Position numbers and translations under genes: made by a program. From NCBI RefSeq assembly GCF_041381155.1, contig NC_091139.1, positions 6,014,383-6,078,382 of the forward strand: a DNA stretch of 64,000 bases. The letters run 5' to 3'. Under the pieces are notes generated by a model, which saw nothing but the letters and a program-made list of their open reading frames with translations, was not told the origin of the DNA and did no database searches. Source of the stretch: Argopecten irradians (Eukaryota > Mollusca > Bivalvia > Pectinida > Pectinidae). Below, piece by piece: positions 36,772-47,208 of the stretch. How positions within the stretch are numbered: position 1 is the first letter of the stretch; each line of letters opens with the position of its first letter.

Positions 36772-37035
36772 ATTAAGGATTAACATGGATAATTTTTTTC
36801 ATGTTATGGAGATATAATACAAAAATCTGAGTACTCTAAATAAAACGTAAAGCGATTTATGATGAGAGCGCACTCAGATTTTTGCGTTATATCTCCATAA
36901 CATCAAACATATACTCAAATTAATCCTTATAATCAATTTACTAAAGTCTCTTTCATCATTACGCCGTTATCTCAGCCAATCAGAAGCGACGTTACAAATG
37001 GCGACATCCTTTTGTCCTTTATGGGTTGATAAAGT
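36772..37035. repeat. Foldback repeat, copy 1 (NXPE-cluster family)
   Basis: CATGTTATGGAGATATAATA with CAAAAATCTGAGT (36800-36833) pairs with ACTCAGATTTTTGCGTTATA and TCTCCATAACAT (36871-36903). The downstream part CAGCCAATCAGAAGCGACGT (about 36972) recurs in the copy at 62835-63110. A third copy lies in intron 2 of NXPE-A (49125-49400). Confidence 0.8.
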
Positions 37036-37407
37036 TAATTTTTAAGTAAATGAAAAGTTTCAGAGAAGAAGTCATTTATATGAATATAGCCAAATTGATA
37101 AATCAAGTTTACCATTTGTAAAGTTTTAAGATTGGAGGATTATAAGAAAGCTACTACTCAAATTTTGAAGAGCGGTTATGAAGTCGATTGTTGACGGACG
37201 AACAGTTGAAATCACATATTCATTGACAATAAGTTATAATGTGTCAAGGTTTATTAATTACTTTTTATTTCTAAATTTTATAATTGTCCTAAATGGTTTG
37301 AAAACTTTTCATAATCTAATTTCAAAACTGAAAAAAATTGTTTCAGTTAATTTGTATATTAAACAACTCGCCGTGTGTTTATCGTGTAATGACATTTGAC
37401 GTTATAC

Positions 37408-38201
37408 TCAGCAAATAAATGAAAAGAGGAAATTTAACATCATTTCGTTAAAGAATGGGAACGTAGGGTGTACGTTCTCATTTTCATTCCCTACAGTGGC
37501 ATCCCATTGATCTATGAAATATACTTTGTCATGTGAATCTCTGAACTCCTCATACAATATTTGTTTGTAAACTCCACTGACATAATCAAACGGTTCGAGA
37601 AACTTTTCATATGTGAATGAGTGTGGCCCTTTAATGAAAATGTCTGAGTTTGGTGAACGCTCCAACAGCCGAAGTACAGCTTTTTTAGAACTGCGTATAT
37701 GATCTCTGTATCGTTTGGGAGTCGTTCTTGTTAAATGTGCAAACCAATGTAATATAACGATGGAACTTTTATTCGAAGGCAGCTCGTCTATTCTTGAGGC
37801 TACTGATCGCATGTATTCTGTTTGCTGCTCATTGCTGTAAAATGGAAATTCATGAGGCGACCAATACAAAGAGATTCCGCTATTAGCATTTACGGCTTTA
37901 GAGAATGTATGCCATTTACGTCGTAGATTATGTATTTGCGATTGTTCAATCATTATTTTTAAGCGTAATAATTGGGCTAAAGGCGTAAACCAATTCCGTG
38001 TTGTAGAATCTCCCGTCAGGAGCACTGGACGGTTCCTCAAGCACTTCCGGTAGTGTTTGTACTCCCACTGGATGCGGGATTTACAGATTGAAGACTGCCA
38101 TAGACCGTTGTAGAAGTAGCCTGTGGGGTTGGTTGTATGCCATGTGATCCTACTGCTGACATCACGACAAGAGTCTTGGAGATGCTGTGTAGAATCGACT
38201 C
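37408..38201 (-). CDS. NXPE-D exon 4: PC-esterase domain
   Basis: Begins after acceptor GTTCTCAG with RVDSTQHLQDSCRDVSS and carries ITWHTTNPTGYFYNGLWQS, PVLLTGDSTTRNWFTPLAQL (block with the nucleophile Ser), SSIVILHWFAHLTRTTP, NSDIFIKGPHSFTYE and YFIDQWDATVGNENENVHP (the D..H block). It is collinear with NXPE-A exon 4 at roughly 65-70 percent by eye. The acceptor lies only about ten bases from a 48-bp AT dinucleotide run (38212-38260), which may disturb intron 3 splicing and is prone to length change. Confidence 0.9.
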
Positions 38202-38206
38202 CTGAG

Positions 38207-38263
<57 letters not shown>

Positions 38264-41200
38264 TGATTTGCCTCAACTTTAAAACAAAACATTACTTGAA
38301 ATTCGTTGCTTGTTATCTTAGTTCAGGTTCCTGAAGAGATGATAGTTATATTTTATTTAGTAATGATATTTACAGATGGTTAAAAAATGCTAAAACTGAA
38401 ATTAATAAATTGAAGCAATGATGAAAAAATACTTACTTTCCAAAATATTCAGCACGGCTACTGTTTTCTTTAAGTTCCTATAATTTCTGGAACAAATGAA
38501 GAACATTAGGGTAATGCACCACTCTTCTCTGATTCTTTCTACCTATAACTGATCATATAAAAGAGTAAAAACTAAATACTTCCTTTCTTTCAATATGCTA
38601 GTCCTGTCGGACAATTGGGTGACATGGAGCTCTTTATTTTGCATACGTGGACGAGGGTATATCAATCGTGTTGACGGAATATCATTGGACATATCTCAAA
38701 AGGTGTAATTGTTTAATGCTAAATATGGTGTTATGCACTTTTCTTCATCATAAATACAGGGTTGCGAAACACAATTTATAACATACTTTAAAGCTTGACC
38801 AAAACATTTCCACTTGGCAATAGATTATACTTATTCCTTTTAGACGTTTCTTCTCAGGGCTTTAAACCATTTCAAGCCATTGTCTTGCAATGACGTAGTC
38901 AGTCAAATGTGTGTAGTATTAATTACTTACTTTCATAAACCAATATTGTTTATGAATCACACCAACTTAATATCGTTGGTCCTGCCCATCAAGCCCCGAT
39001 GAATTCAGCAAAACTGATTTCAAAATTGTGATACTCTGTCATGAAGGGAAGCTTGTTTGTGTTTGTTTTACATACTATCAACGAACAGCTGTATAAGCAA
39101 TTAAGGATGTGAAAGGAAAACGAAAACCAGAGTTCCAGGAGAAAACCAACAACTACTAATATGACCACAGGTAAGTAACTGACAACTGTAAAACCGGGAT
39201 GGGATTTGAACTCGAAACTCAGAGTTTAAAAGATACATTAGTGGTAACATGTTAGAAAATCTTAACACTCGGCCATCACGACCCCAAAAGGGAAATTGTC
39301 CCATGCTAAAGATTCGATTCGATGGACTCAGCAAAACCGCCCTCATAAGCTCCATTATATCTATGTTATATAGTAAAGGTTTCATTGAAAATGAAGGGGA
39401 AGTACTTTTCAGAAAAGTCGTTGAAATCAACAAACCGTTATACAATCTCGTCCAATGTGGATGATTCTAGCTGAATGTAGTAAAATCAGCGGATATAAAG
39501 AAGAAATTGTTGTGCGAATGAATATTATGTTGCTTCGATATTTGCAAGAATTTCAGGTCAAGACATTTTGGCAAGAAATTGACCAAGTCAACCTCCGATC
39601 CATATTTCTTGGCCTGCAATTCAGATTATTGCATTTTGCCCAATATGTAGATGATAAACTGCGATCCTCTATGGCTTTGGATTGATTCATATGTTGAAAC
39701 ATTACAGTTTACTCTACCCAAATAGGACAAATTACTAACCGAAAAAAGGATTCGTGTTTTTGATTGCATGCATAAATTCCCGATCCTTCGTAAATAAACC
39801 AGTCTTCACAGTTCAGGGATTCTGGTTTTCCACAGAAATAGGGCAAGTTGAAGTTTTTAGAGGTGAAGTTGCAATATTTTTGTACATCTGGAATATTTGG
39901 AACAACGCTACACGACGTGGTCTCATTCACGTTATGTCTTTTAAACACGGCTCTTTGAAATTCAAGCACTCCATATCTCTTAACAACATTCACATAAATC
40001 CCGATGTGCTCTTTTATATTTCCAATTGAAAACATTAGTTCTGGATTACCAGCCCAAATAGCTTTGACGAACCCGGTGTATGAACCATTTCCGTGGTCGA
40101 TGACATATCCGGCGACCGAGGCCTTGAGAGTGGTTTCCCGGAGCCAGACTCTGAGCATGTCACCCCCTACTGTAGCACGTTCTCCTCGTCCATTGTACAA
40201 CACTATATCAACTATAATCTCATCTCCAACTCTGAACTTTGTCCTCCGGACACTGACCAATGAGGTTGATATATTCACCAAGGAGGGATAATTATCGAAG
40301 TCGGTATATTGAAGAAAGTCATTTATTCTTTCAAGCGCCCTATTCGGGATGGTAAGATTTGAACCGTATTTGGAATTGACGACTCTGGTTCTAAGTTGAT
40401 ACAACCTGTAAAATGTCAAAACAAATCAATGATAAAATCATTAAAATACGAGTTAAGCCGTTATAATTGAAATGACGAATTAATACAAATTATAAAAATG
40501 TCCTTGAAACTATTTAATCTTGTAAACCCAAAACATTTCAGAAGAATCGCAATCGAATCAATCAATTATGAATGTATAATTTTGTATCTATCATAACTAT
40601 ATACCAAATCGTAACTGCATTAACTAGAATTGAATAGTCTGGTTTTCACAGGTTAAAGGGACAATTCACTCAGGCTAATTCTTTTACATAACCAAGAAGC
40701 AAAATATGGCATAAATGTATTGTTCTACATTTCTTATGAAACATATAACGTAAAACATTGACAAATTCCACGACATTGTTAAGTATTTTAATTAATATCG
40801 TTGAAACAACAAATCGTTGATCAATGCGACTAAGCAGGTACAATATGGACGCTGTACCCATACCCGAGCCAAAGTCACACACGTAAAATAAATAAACTAC
40901 ATAACCACTGAGAAGGGTATAAAATGATTTTAGGCAAGACAATTCACCTGATAAGGTAAAAACACTACTGTCAAACCGATTTGAGCAGTTCTAGATAAAA
41001 ATTGCATTACTCGACGAGCAAGGATCAGGGTTCGGCATACAAGAAGTTCGACCACAATGTGTAATGGCGGACAGCGAGCGAGTTTGAACATCTACATACA
41101 TGTCACAAACATGGGCTTTTCAGGCATATCACAGTAAAACCGACTGATCTAATTTCCATTAGAACTGGGTTTTTTCAATATGTAATGTTCCCTTAGACTG

Positions 41201-44200
41201 AATTGTCCCTTTAATGAACATCTCTACAATTTGATTTCTAGTTAGCTTTGAGTGTAGCTTTACACATGGACATCCATACAATTTGATTGCTTGGTATTTT
41301 TGAGCGTAGCTTTACAAATGGATATCGAAACATTTTGATTGGTAGGTATCTTTGAGTGAAGCTTTACAAATGAATACCCATACAATTTAATTGGTAGGTA
41401 TATTTGAGTGTAGCTTAGACAGATATCCACACAATTTGATTAGTAGGTATATTTGAGTGTAGCTACATTGTAGACATAGGGGTATCAATACAATTTGATT
41501 GCTAGGTATCTTCGAGTGTAGCTTTACACATGAAAATCCATATAATATGATTGCTAGGTATCGTTGGGAGTGGTTTTATACATGGGTATCTATACAATTT
41601 GATTGCTAGGTATCTTCGAGTGTAGCTTTACACATGAAAATCCATATAATATGATTGCTAGGTATCGTTGGGAGTGGTTTTATACATGGGTATATATACA
41701 ATTTGATTGCTAGGTATCGTTGGGAGTGGTTTTATACATGGGTATCTATACAATTTGATTGCTAGGTATCGTTGGGAGTGGTTTTATACATGGGTATCTA
41801 TACAATTTGATTGCTGGTATCTTTATTAGTAGCTATACACATGTATATTCATATAATCTGATTGCACGGTATTCTTGCTTGTAGCTTTACACATGGATAT
41901 CCACACAATCTGATTGCTCGGTATTCTTGCTTGTAGCTTTACACATGGATATTCAATTGATTGCTTGGTATCTTTATTGTAGCTTTACACATGGATATCC
42001 ATACAATCTGATTGCACGGTATTCTTGCTTGTAGCTTTACACATGGATATCCACACAATCTGATTGCTCGGTATTCTTGCTTGTAGCTTTACACATGGAT
42101 ATCCACACAATCTGATTGCTCGGTATTCTGGTTGTATCTTTACACATGGATATCCGTACAATCTGATTGCTCGGTATTCTTGCTTGTATCTTTACACATG
42201 GATATCCGTACAATCTGATTGCACGGTATTCTTGCTTGTATCTTTACACATGGATATCCGTACAATCTGATTGCACGGTATTCTTGCTTGTAGCTTTACA
42301 CATGGATATCCGTACAATCTGATTGCACGGTATTCTTGCTTGTATCTTTACACATGGATATCCGTACAATCTGATTGCTTGGTATTTTGCTTGTATCTTT
42401 ACACATGGATATCCGTACAATCTGATTGCACGGTATTCTTGCTTGTAGCTTTACACATGGATATCCACACAATCTGATTGCTCGGTATTCTGGTTGTATC
42501 TTTACACATGGATATCCACACAATCTGATTGCTCGGTATTCTTCCTGGTATCTTTACGCATGGATATCCACACAATCTGATTGCTTGGTTACCCACACAA
42601 TCTGATTGTTTGGTATTTTGGTTGTAGCTTTACACATGGATATCCGTACAATCTGATTGCTTGGTATTTTGGTTGTAGCTTTACACATGGATATCCACAC
42701 AATCTGATTGTTTGGTATTTTTAGTGTAGCTTCACACGTGCTGTTTATTATGAATATATCAACTTGAAATCAGTAATCGTGTCTTCTAGATTCAAACCGA
42801 TGTAATGGAAACAATTACGTACTGGTTTACGTTTACATCTGTTGCAGTTTCCTTATTGACAAAAAATCTCCGTGCTGGAACGAACATTGGCCAAAACAAA
42901 CCTTTATGACTTTAAACAATTTATTGTGAAAACTCGGATTTAAATCAAATGTATGTCAGCAAATATTGATATTGTAATATATGGTTTCTGCAATTTCTTG
43001 TTTTGTACAATTAATATTTTTCAAACAGAGATTAAAATGTATTACTGTCGGAATATTCAGGACCCGGATGCATTTAACTTCACATCGCAATTTTTAGACC
43101 CGCACGTTAACGTGTATTGATATCTTTTTTTCCCCTTTTTTTCCCCTTTTTTGATAATGTTGAAGGAACAATTAAGTAAAGCTTGTTCTGTTACATAACC
43201 ACGTAGCAACATATGGCATAAACGTAATGTTCTATATTTCCTATGAAACATATACACATAAAATATCGGAAAAAAACCCCGACATTGCGAAATTTTGTAG
43301 TTGAAATTCCAAATCGTATAGCAATACCGTTCAGCAAGTATAAAATGTACGCTGTACTCATACCCGAGCCAGTGTCAGGTAAGAAAAAAAACATATCACC
43401 ACCGAGGAGTTGATGAAATTGTTTTTTAACAGGTGCATGCACATAATATGGTTACCCCTCCTCCCCCCTCCCCCCTCCCCCTCATTCTTTACTCCATCAA
43501 TAAGGCCGGGTCAGAGTTCGGCAAACAAGACGTCCGACAACAACGTGTAATGGCGAACGGCGATCAAGTTTGAACATTTCCCACACATACACCATAGTGG
43601 GCTTTTCACCTGATACTATCTTGAGGGTACAAGATGATAACTTGTAAGTAGAAGATAATAACTTGTACGTTCAAGATACTATAAGTTGTACATACAAGAT
43701 ACTAACTTGTACGTACAAGATAAATAAAATTATACAGTGGCCCTAATACGCCGCTGTAAATTTCAGATTGGTTGCAATTGTGAGAATTAAATAAGAATCG
43801 AAACATTTTGTATCAAACGCTATAAAATATAAATAATCACGGTATTTATATGTATTTTATTTGCTTAAAGTCAGCTTAGCAAATTATTATAGTATTATTA
43901 CATACATTGTATAGGTATACATGTAGGTACAGGGAGTCAATTTAGTGGCCATCTTAGAATATGGAAAATGGTGTTCTTTCTACATTAAGTTTACACTACC
44001 AAAAACAATTTTTGCTAGATCACTTACAGAGTGAAATAGGGAAACATCTTTTTTTAAACAGCCATCTGGGATTTCAAAATGGCGCTCATTTTGAAATTAA
44101 AACAAGACTCAAAATATTCATGTATCAAACAGTAACGCCTTTTACGATCATGCAGTGAGCAGCAGGTAATTCTAACATCCTACCTCAGTGAAGGCGTTCC

Positions 44201-44965
44201 TTAAAACTAAGCTCATAAAACAGCTCAGTGAACAGATGATACCATTCATTAAATATGACCTAATTTATGCACGTGACCTAGCCAATGTGACCCTAGGATG
44301 TAAAAACATCTTAAGCAGGTCATGTCATGATCCATATGCAGTGCTAAACATCAATTTGAAGCTATCAAATATGTGAAAAATCCTAGTTTTCAGCAAAAAT
44401 ATTAAAGTTTTTAATACTATAATAGAATAAATGCTTAAATAGGTCACTGTGACCTACTTTTTGAATTGTCCATCAGTTTTGTGAACTGAACTTCACAAAC
44501 CCAATATTTACAGGCAAAACCTACAAAAAATGTTATCTTTATTCTAATATTTAATTAATTTGGACTTAAACAATGAAAATGTGAATTTTCATCTTTTGAC
44601 CTTTGACCTCTGAAATTACCATAAGCGCAGAAAAAATCGGATATTCTGAATAGCATACAATTTGCAGCTGACACTTATGTATCTTCATGCAAAATATTTT
44701 GCTTGTCACTGAGTGGCCGTAAAACCGGCCTAAGTGATACCCCTCCTTTGTTAACCAATATACCAATCCACAAACAATTGCAAACTGTTCAATGTAAATT
44801 TTCTGAAATTGACAAAGATATAATGATAAAAATCTGTTTAATCTTAATTATATTGAATACAAACCGCTTAATGTTGTATGATGATAAGAAGGTAAACCAG
44901 ATAAGTGGTAATAAAGTAGAGCCAATGATAATCCATTGTAAACAAATACGGAGATTGGCGGCCAT
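37408..44965 (-). CDS. NXPE-D: NXPE-like protein, four exons, 536 aa
   Basis: Exons on the minus strand: 44965-44865 (101 nt), 40405-39740 (666 nt), 38486-38437 (50 nt) and 38201-37408 (794 nt, stop TGA). All junctions keep phase and have GT..AG introns. The total is 1611 nt, 536 aa, the usual NXPE size. Residues about 10-27 (QWIIIGSTLLPLIWFTF) form a signal anchor, so the protein should enter the secretory pathway as type II. A neurexophilin-like domain follows, then a PC-esterase domain with GDS (Ser338), Asp503/506 and His517. The family is thought to act on glycans as an SGNH-type acyl enzyme; the substrate here is unknown. The start at MAANLRIC gives the 101-nt exon 1 shared with NXPE-B and -C; an in-frame Met lies upstream. 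Intron 1 (4.5 kb) holds satellites and a TTAA transposon. A candidate AATAAA lies at 37250-37255. Confidence 0.85.
39740..40405 (-). CDS. NXPE-D exon 2: neurexophilin-like domain
   Basis: 666 nt between acceptor TTTTACAG and donor CG|GTTAGT. It encodes about residues 34-256. It has the Ig-like core VGDEIIVDIVLYNGRGERAT, then GGDMLRVWLRETTLKASVAG and DHGNGSYTGFVKAIWAG. The C-terminal part is cysteine rich (CSVVPNIPDVQKYCNFT, FCGKPESLNCEDW). Several N-glycosylation sequons (NLT, NIS, NGS, NET, NFT) agree with a lumenal or extracellular location. The first sixty and last hundred residues differ clearly from the paralogues, while the core is almost identical at DNA level. Confidence 0.9.
40653..41214. 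mobile_element. 554-bp TTAA-flanked MITE in NXPE-D intron 1
   Basis: TTAA (40653-40656) precedes AGGGACAATTCA, and TGAATTGTCCCT (41199-41210) is followed by TTAA (41211-41214). This gives perfect 12-bp inverted ends and a TTAA duplication, the insertion signature of piggyBac-type elements. The interior has no transposase. A decayed relative in the same orientation lies at about 43150-43605. Confidence 0.85.
41220..42738. repeat. 52-bp minisatellite in NXPE-D intron 1
   Basis: Units contain TTTACACATGGATATCC, then TACAATCTGATTGC and CGGTATTCTTGCTTGTA. Spacing is exactly 52 bp in the homogeneous right part (for example 42191, 42243, 42295 and 42347) and looser, about 55-65 bp, in the older left part (41220-41870). 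Around 28 copies are present. Apparent open frames across it are repeat artefacts. Confidence 0.92.
43150..43605. repeat. Decayed relative of the 554-bp TTAA element
   Basis: Shares TTACATAACCA, ATATGGCATAAA, CATACCCGAGCCA and a GTGTAATGGCG block with 40657-41210 in the same order. The right end is cut where the 32-bp satellite relic begins. Confidence 0.75.
43611..43722. repeat. Relic of the 32-bp satellite in NXPE-D intron 1
   Basis: Three or four decayed units with AACTTGTACGT and ACGTACAAGATA match the 34125-36408 array. The relic lies about 1.1 kb inside the gene from exon 1. Confidence 0.85.
44160..44660. repeat. Probable dispersed repeat with a steroid-receptor-type palindrome
   Basis: AT-rich sequence with AGGTCACTGTGACCT at 44441-44455, a perfect AGGTCA inverted repeat with three-base spacer. 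GTGACCTA and TTTGACCTTTGACC also recur nearby. It lies in intron 1 of NXPE-D close to exon 1. Its status as a repeat is inferred from style only. Confidence 0.35.
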
Positions 44966-46739
44966 ATTTACTCCTGGTGTTGATGTTTCTGGCGTCAACT
45001 GCACAATAAGTTTCTCAGGAGGTCGTTGAATCCGCCTCAGTTAACAAACTACAGCTACTGACTGTATATATTTTAAAAAGCAATTTTGAAAAAATATTTT
45101 ATACGATTCTGTTCACGTTTATATAGTATACAATGTACGTCATTGATGCATGAAACTCGTAAATGGCAAATAAATCAAACCAGGCTACGCTTTTTACGCT
45201 CGAGATCCGCCATAGGCCTATATCACGCATGATGGACGCTTTTCCCGATACAATCAATTTATAAAATATAAATGTCTGGAACACTCAAGATTGCTTTTAG
45301 TGATCAATGAAGAATGTTTGTCTTGTGAAATATTTCGTCTATTATTAAGTTCAACACTGCAAATTTTAAATTGCTAGACGTTTAAATCATGTCATTATCA
45401 AACTAATGAATTTCAAAAAAATTCTCCAACTTAATATTATGCTACATGATCGATAATTTGATCAATTGCGGGATAGCATGATTACATAACTAATTGTTCT
45501 AACCATACAAGATGTGCGAAATTGATATATTGAAAACGTCTCTCATCACCTTAACAAGCGGTCAATCTAAAAATCGTAAAGCCAGTATCCAGACTGGAAG
45601 TAACCAAATAATGCTTAAAAACCAAAGTTGTAGATACTTGGAACAGTTTCAGAAAACGTAATGTCTGCAGAGGCTGAACTTTTTTAAATCGCGACTTAAC
45701 CAGAACTGGTACAATGAACCCTCCAAATTATCTTCTACTTGTTACAGTGCTACCTGATCGGTTATTTGATCATATACAAGGATACGCCTCCAGAAGGCCT
45801 TACTGACAAAATACAAGTGTTGGTATCGTTCGTGACCTATCAACTGATGTCGCGGATCATGATCAGTAGCTACCTAGATAGGTGAGTGACCCGATACAGT
45901 AATTAGACAATTGAAATATGTTATCTCGGCTACGATTGGTCGGGATAGCTACGTAGGCGTTGCAACGATACGAAGAACAATATTTCACGAAAGAGTAAAT
46001 TCAGAAAATACAACACTGCCACATCTTTTTAATCGGTATTATCAAACATATCACCTCTATATAAGTCTTAGTCACAACAGTCTTTTCCATTGTAAACAAA
46101 TTTACACAAATCCACATTTCTCCAACAGATTAGGAAGAAATGAATCTTTGATTTCTATGATTGCATTTGATTCAGTAAAGAAAAAATTGTAATTAAATTC
46201 AACAATATCCAACATTTCTAGAATAAACTGATTATCCTTTTGAATTCATGTCTAAATTATGTTTGTAAGTACATTTCGACTCGCATCTCCGACACGGTTC
46301 ACTTGGCCGCCGTGATGCTTCTTATTACTTTACCATATTTGGAATAACGTAAGTTTACACACAATTTTTTTAGCAGAAGAGATGATTTCACAGATTTTTT
46401 TTACTCAAGTTTGAAAAATTATTTTGGATACCCATAGGATACTGGTACTTATTAAGTTTCACAATTGTCTATTCTGAGTTTGTTGACTTTTTTTATTTCG
46501 AAACTTTTTACTTGTTGATTGTTTCATTTCGTCACGGTTTCCGGTAATTCACACATGGCGTTGTATTTGAACAGAATTACTTTTTTGTTGCGTTTGCCTT
46601 GGATTTTGTCACTTATAATTGACGAAACAGAAAATCCGCAGATTTGTTATTTGAAAATTGACTTTTTTAATACATTACAATTACATATGGGTATTATCCG
46701 GGAAATATATTTGTATTAGCCCGAATGTGATCACATCGG

Positions 46740-46859
46740 GGCTTGCAACACTATCGGCTAAGGTACAAGGCAATATATGCTTGCAACACTATATCGGTTA
46801 AGGTACAAGGCAACATATGCTTGCAACACTATATCGGTTAAGGTACAAGGCAACATATT
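46740..46859. repeat. Three tandem 40-bp units upstream of NXPE-A
   Basis: GCTTGCAACACTATATCGGT followed by TAAGGTACAAGGCAACATAT occurs three times (the first unit 38 bp). The truncated copy at 33.2 kb keeps only the last part (AAGGTATAAGGCAACATATG), so copy number changed after, or was lost before, the duplication. Confidence 0.85.
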
Positions 46860-47150
46860 TGCCCCGCCTTTCAGTCGCCGCCAGTGAAAGTGACATCCCC
46901 GATACCGATTGTATTTTGACAGTAAATCGGTGTTTTCATTACATGACTATAAGACGTGCGGAATTGACATATTGAAAACGTTATAACTTTAATGCTTGGA
47001 TTTACCCAAGCTCAACGACATTTATTTATCTATGATAAATTTTCAATTGCTTTTAAATGTGGTTTGCGAATGATTTCATGTTTACTTTGATAAAGGGCCC
47101 TACATATAGTTATACCACGGTCATTTAAAGTATATTGTTTCTGGACTCGG

Positions 47151-47158
47151 TATTTAAA
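47151..47158 (+). promoter_or_regulatory. Candidate TATA box of NXPE-A
   Basis: TATTTAAA lies 51 nt before the chosen ATG and is conserved in the truncated copy at 33666. Spacing would put transcription start near 47180. Confidence 0.4.
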
Positions 47159-47208
47159 GTTGTGCCGGAGTGACTAAGCCTACGAGAGTAATATATACAA
47201 AGGATACT

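Larger units (their letters stand above)
44966..47208. promoter_or_regulatory. Shared intergenic region of the divergent NXPE-D / NXPE-A pair
   Basis: 2.2 kb separate the two start codons, which face away from each other. The stretch holds a decayed second copy of NXPE-A promoter-like sequence near 45480-45560 (ACAAGATGTGCGAAATTGA), a 40-bp triplicate at 46740-46859, and a candidate TATA box at 47151. No other gene is credible here. Confidence 0.5.

Noticed and set aside
39249-40291. Plus-strand open frames opposite NXPE-D exon 2 and intron 2
   Set aside because: Shadows of the minus-strand gene without independent support.
42064-42596. Open frames on both strands in the 52-bp minisatellite
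   Set aside because: Repeat artefacts inside intron 1 of NXPE-D.
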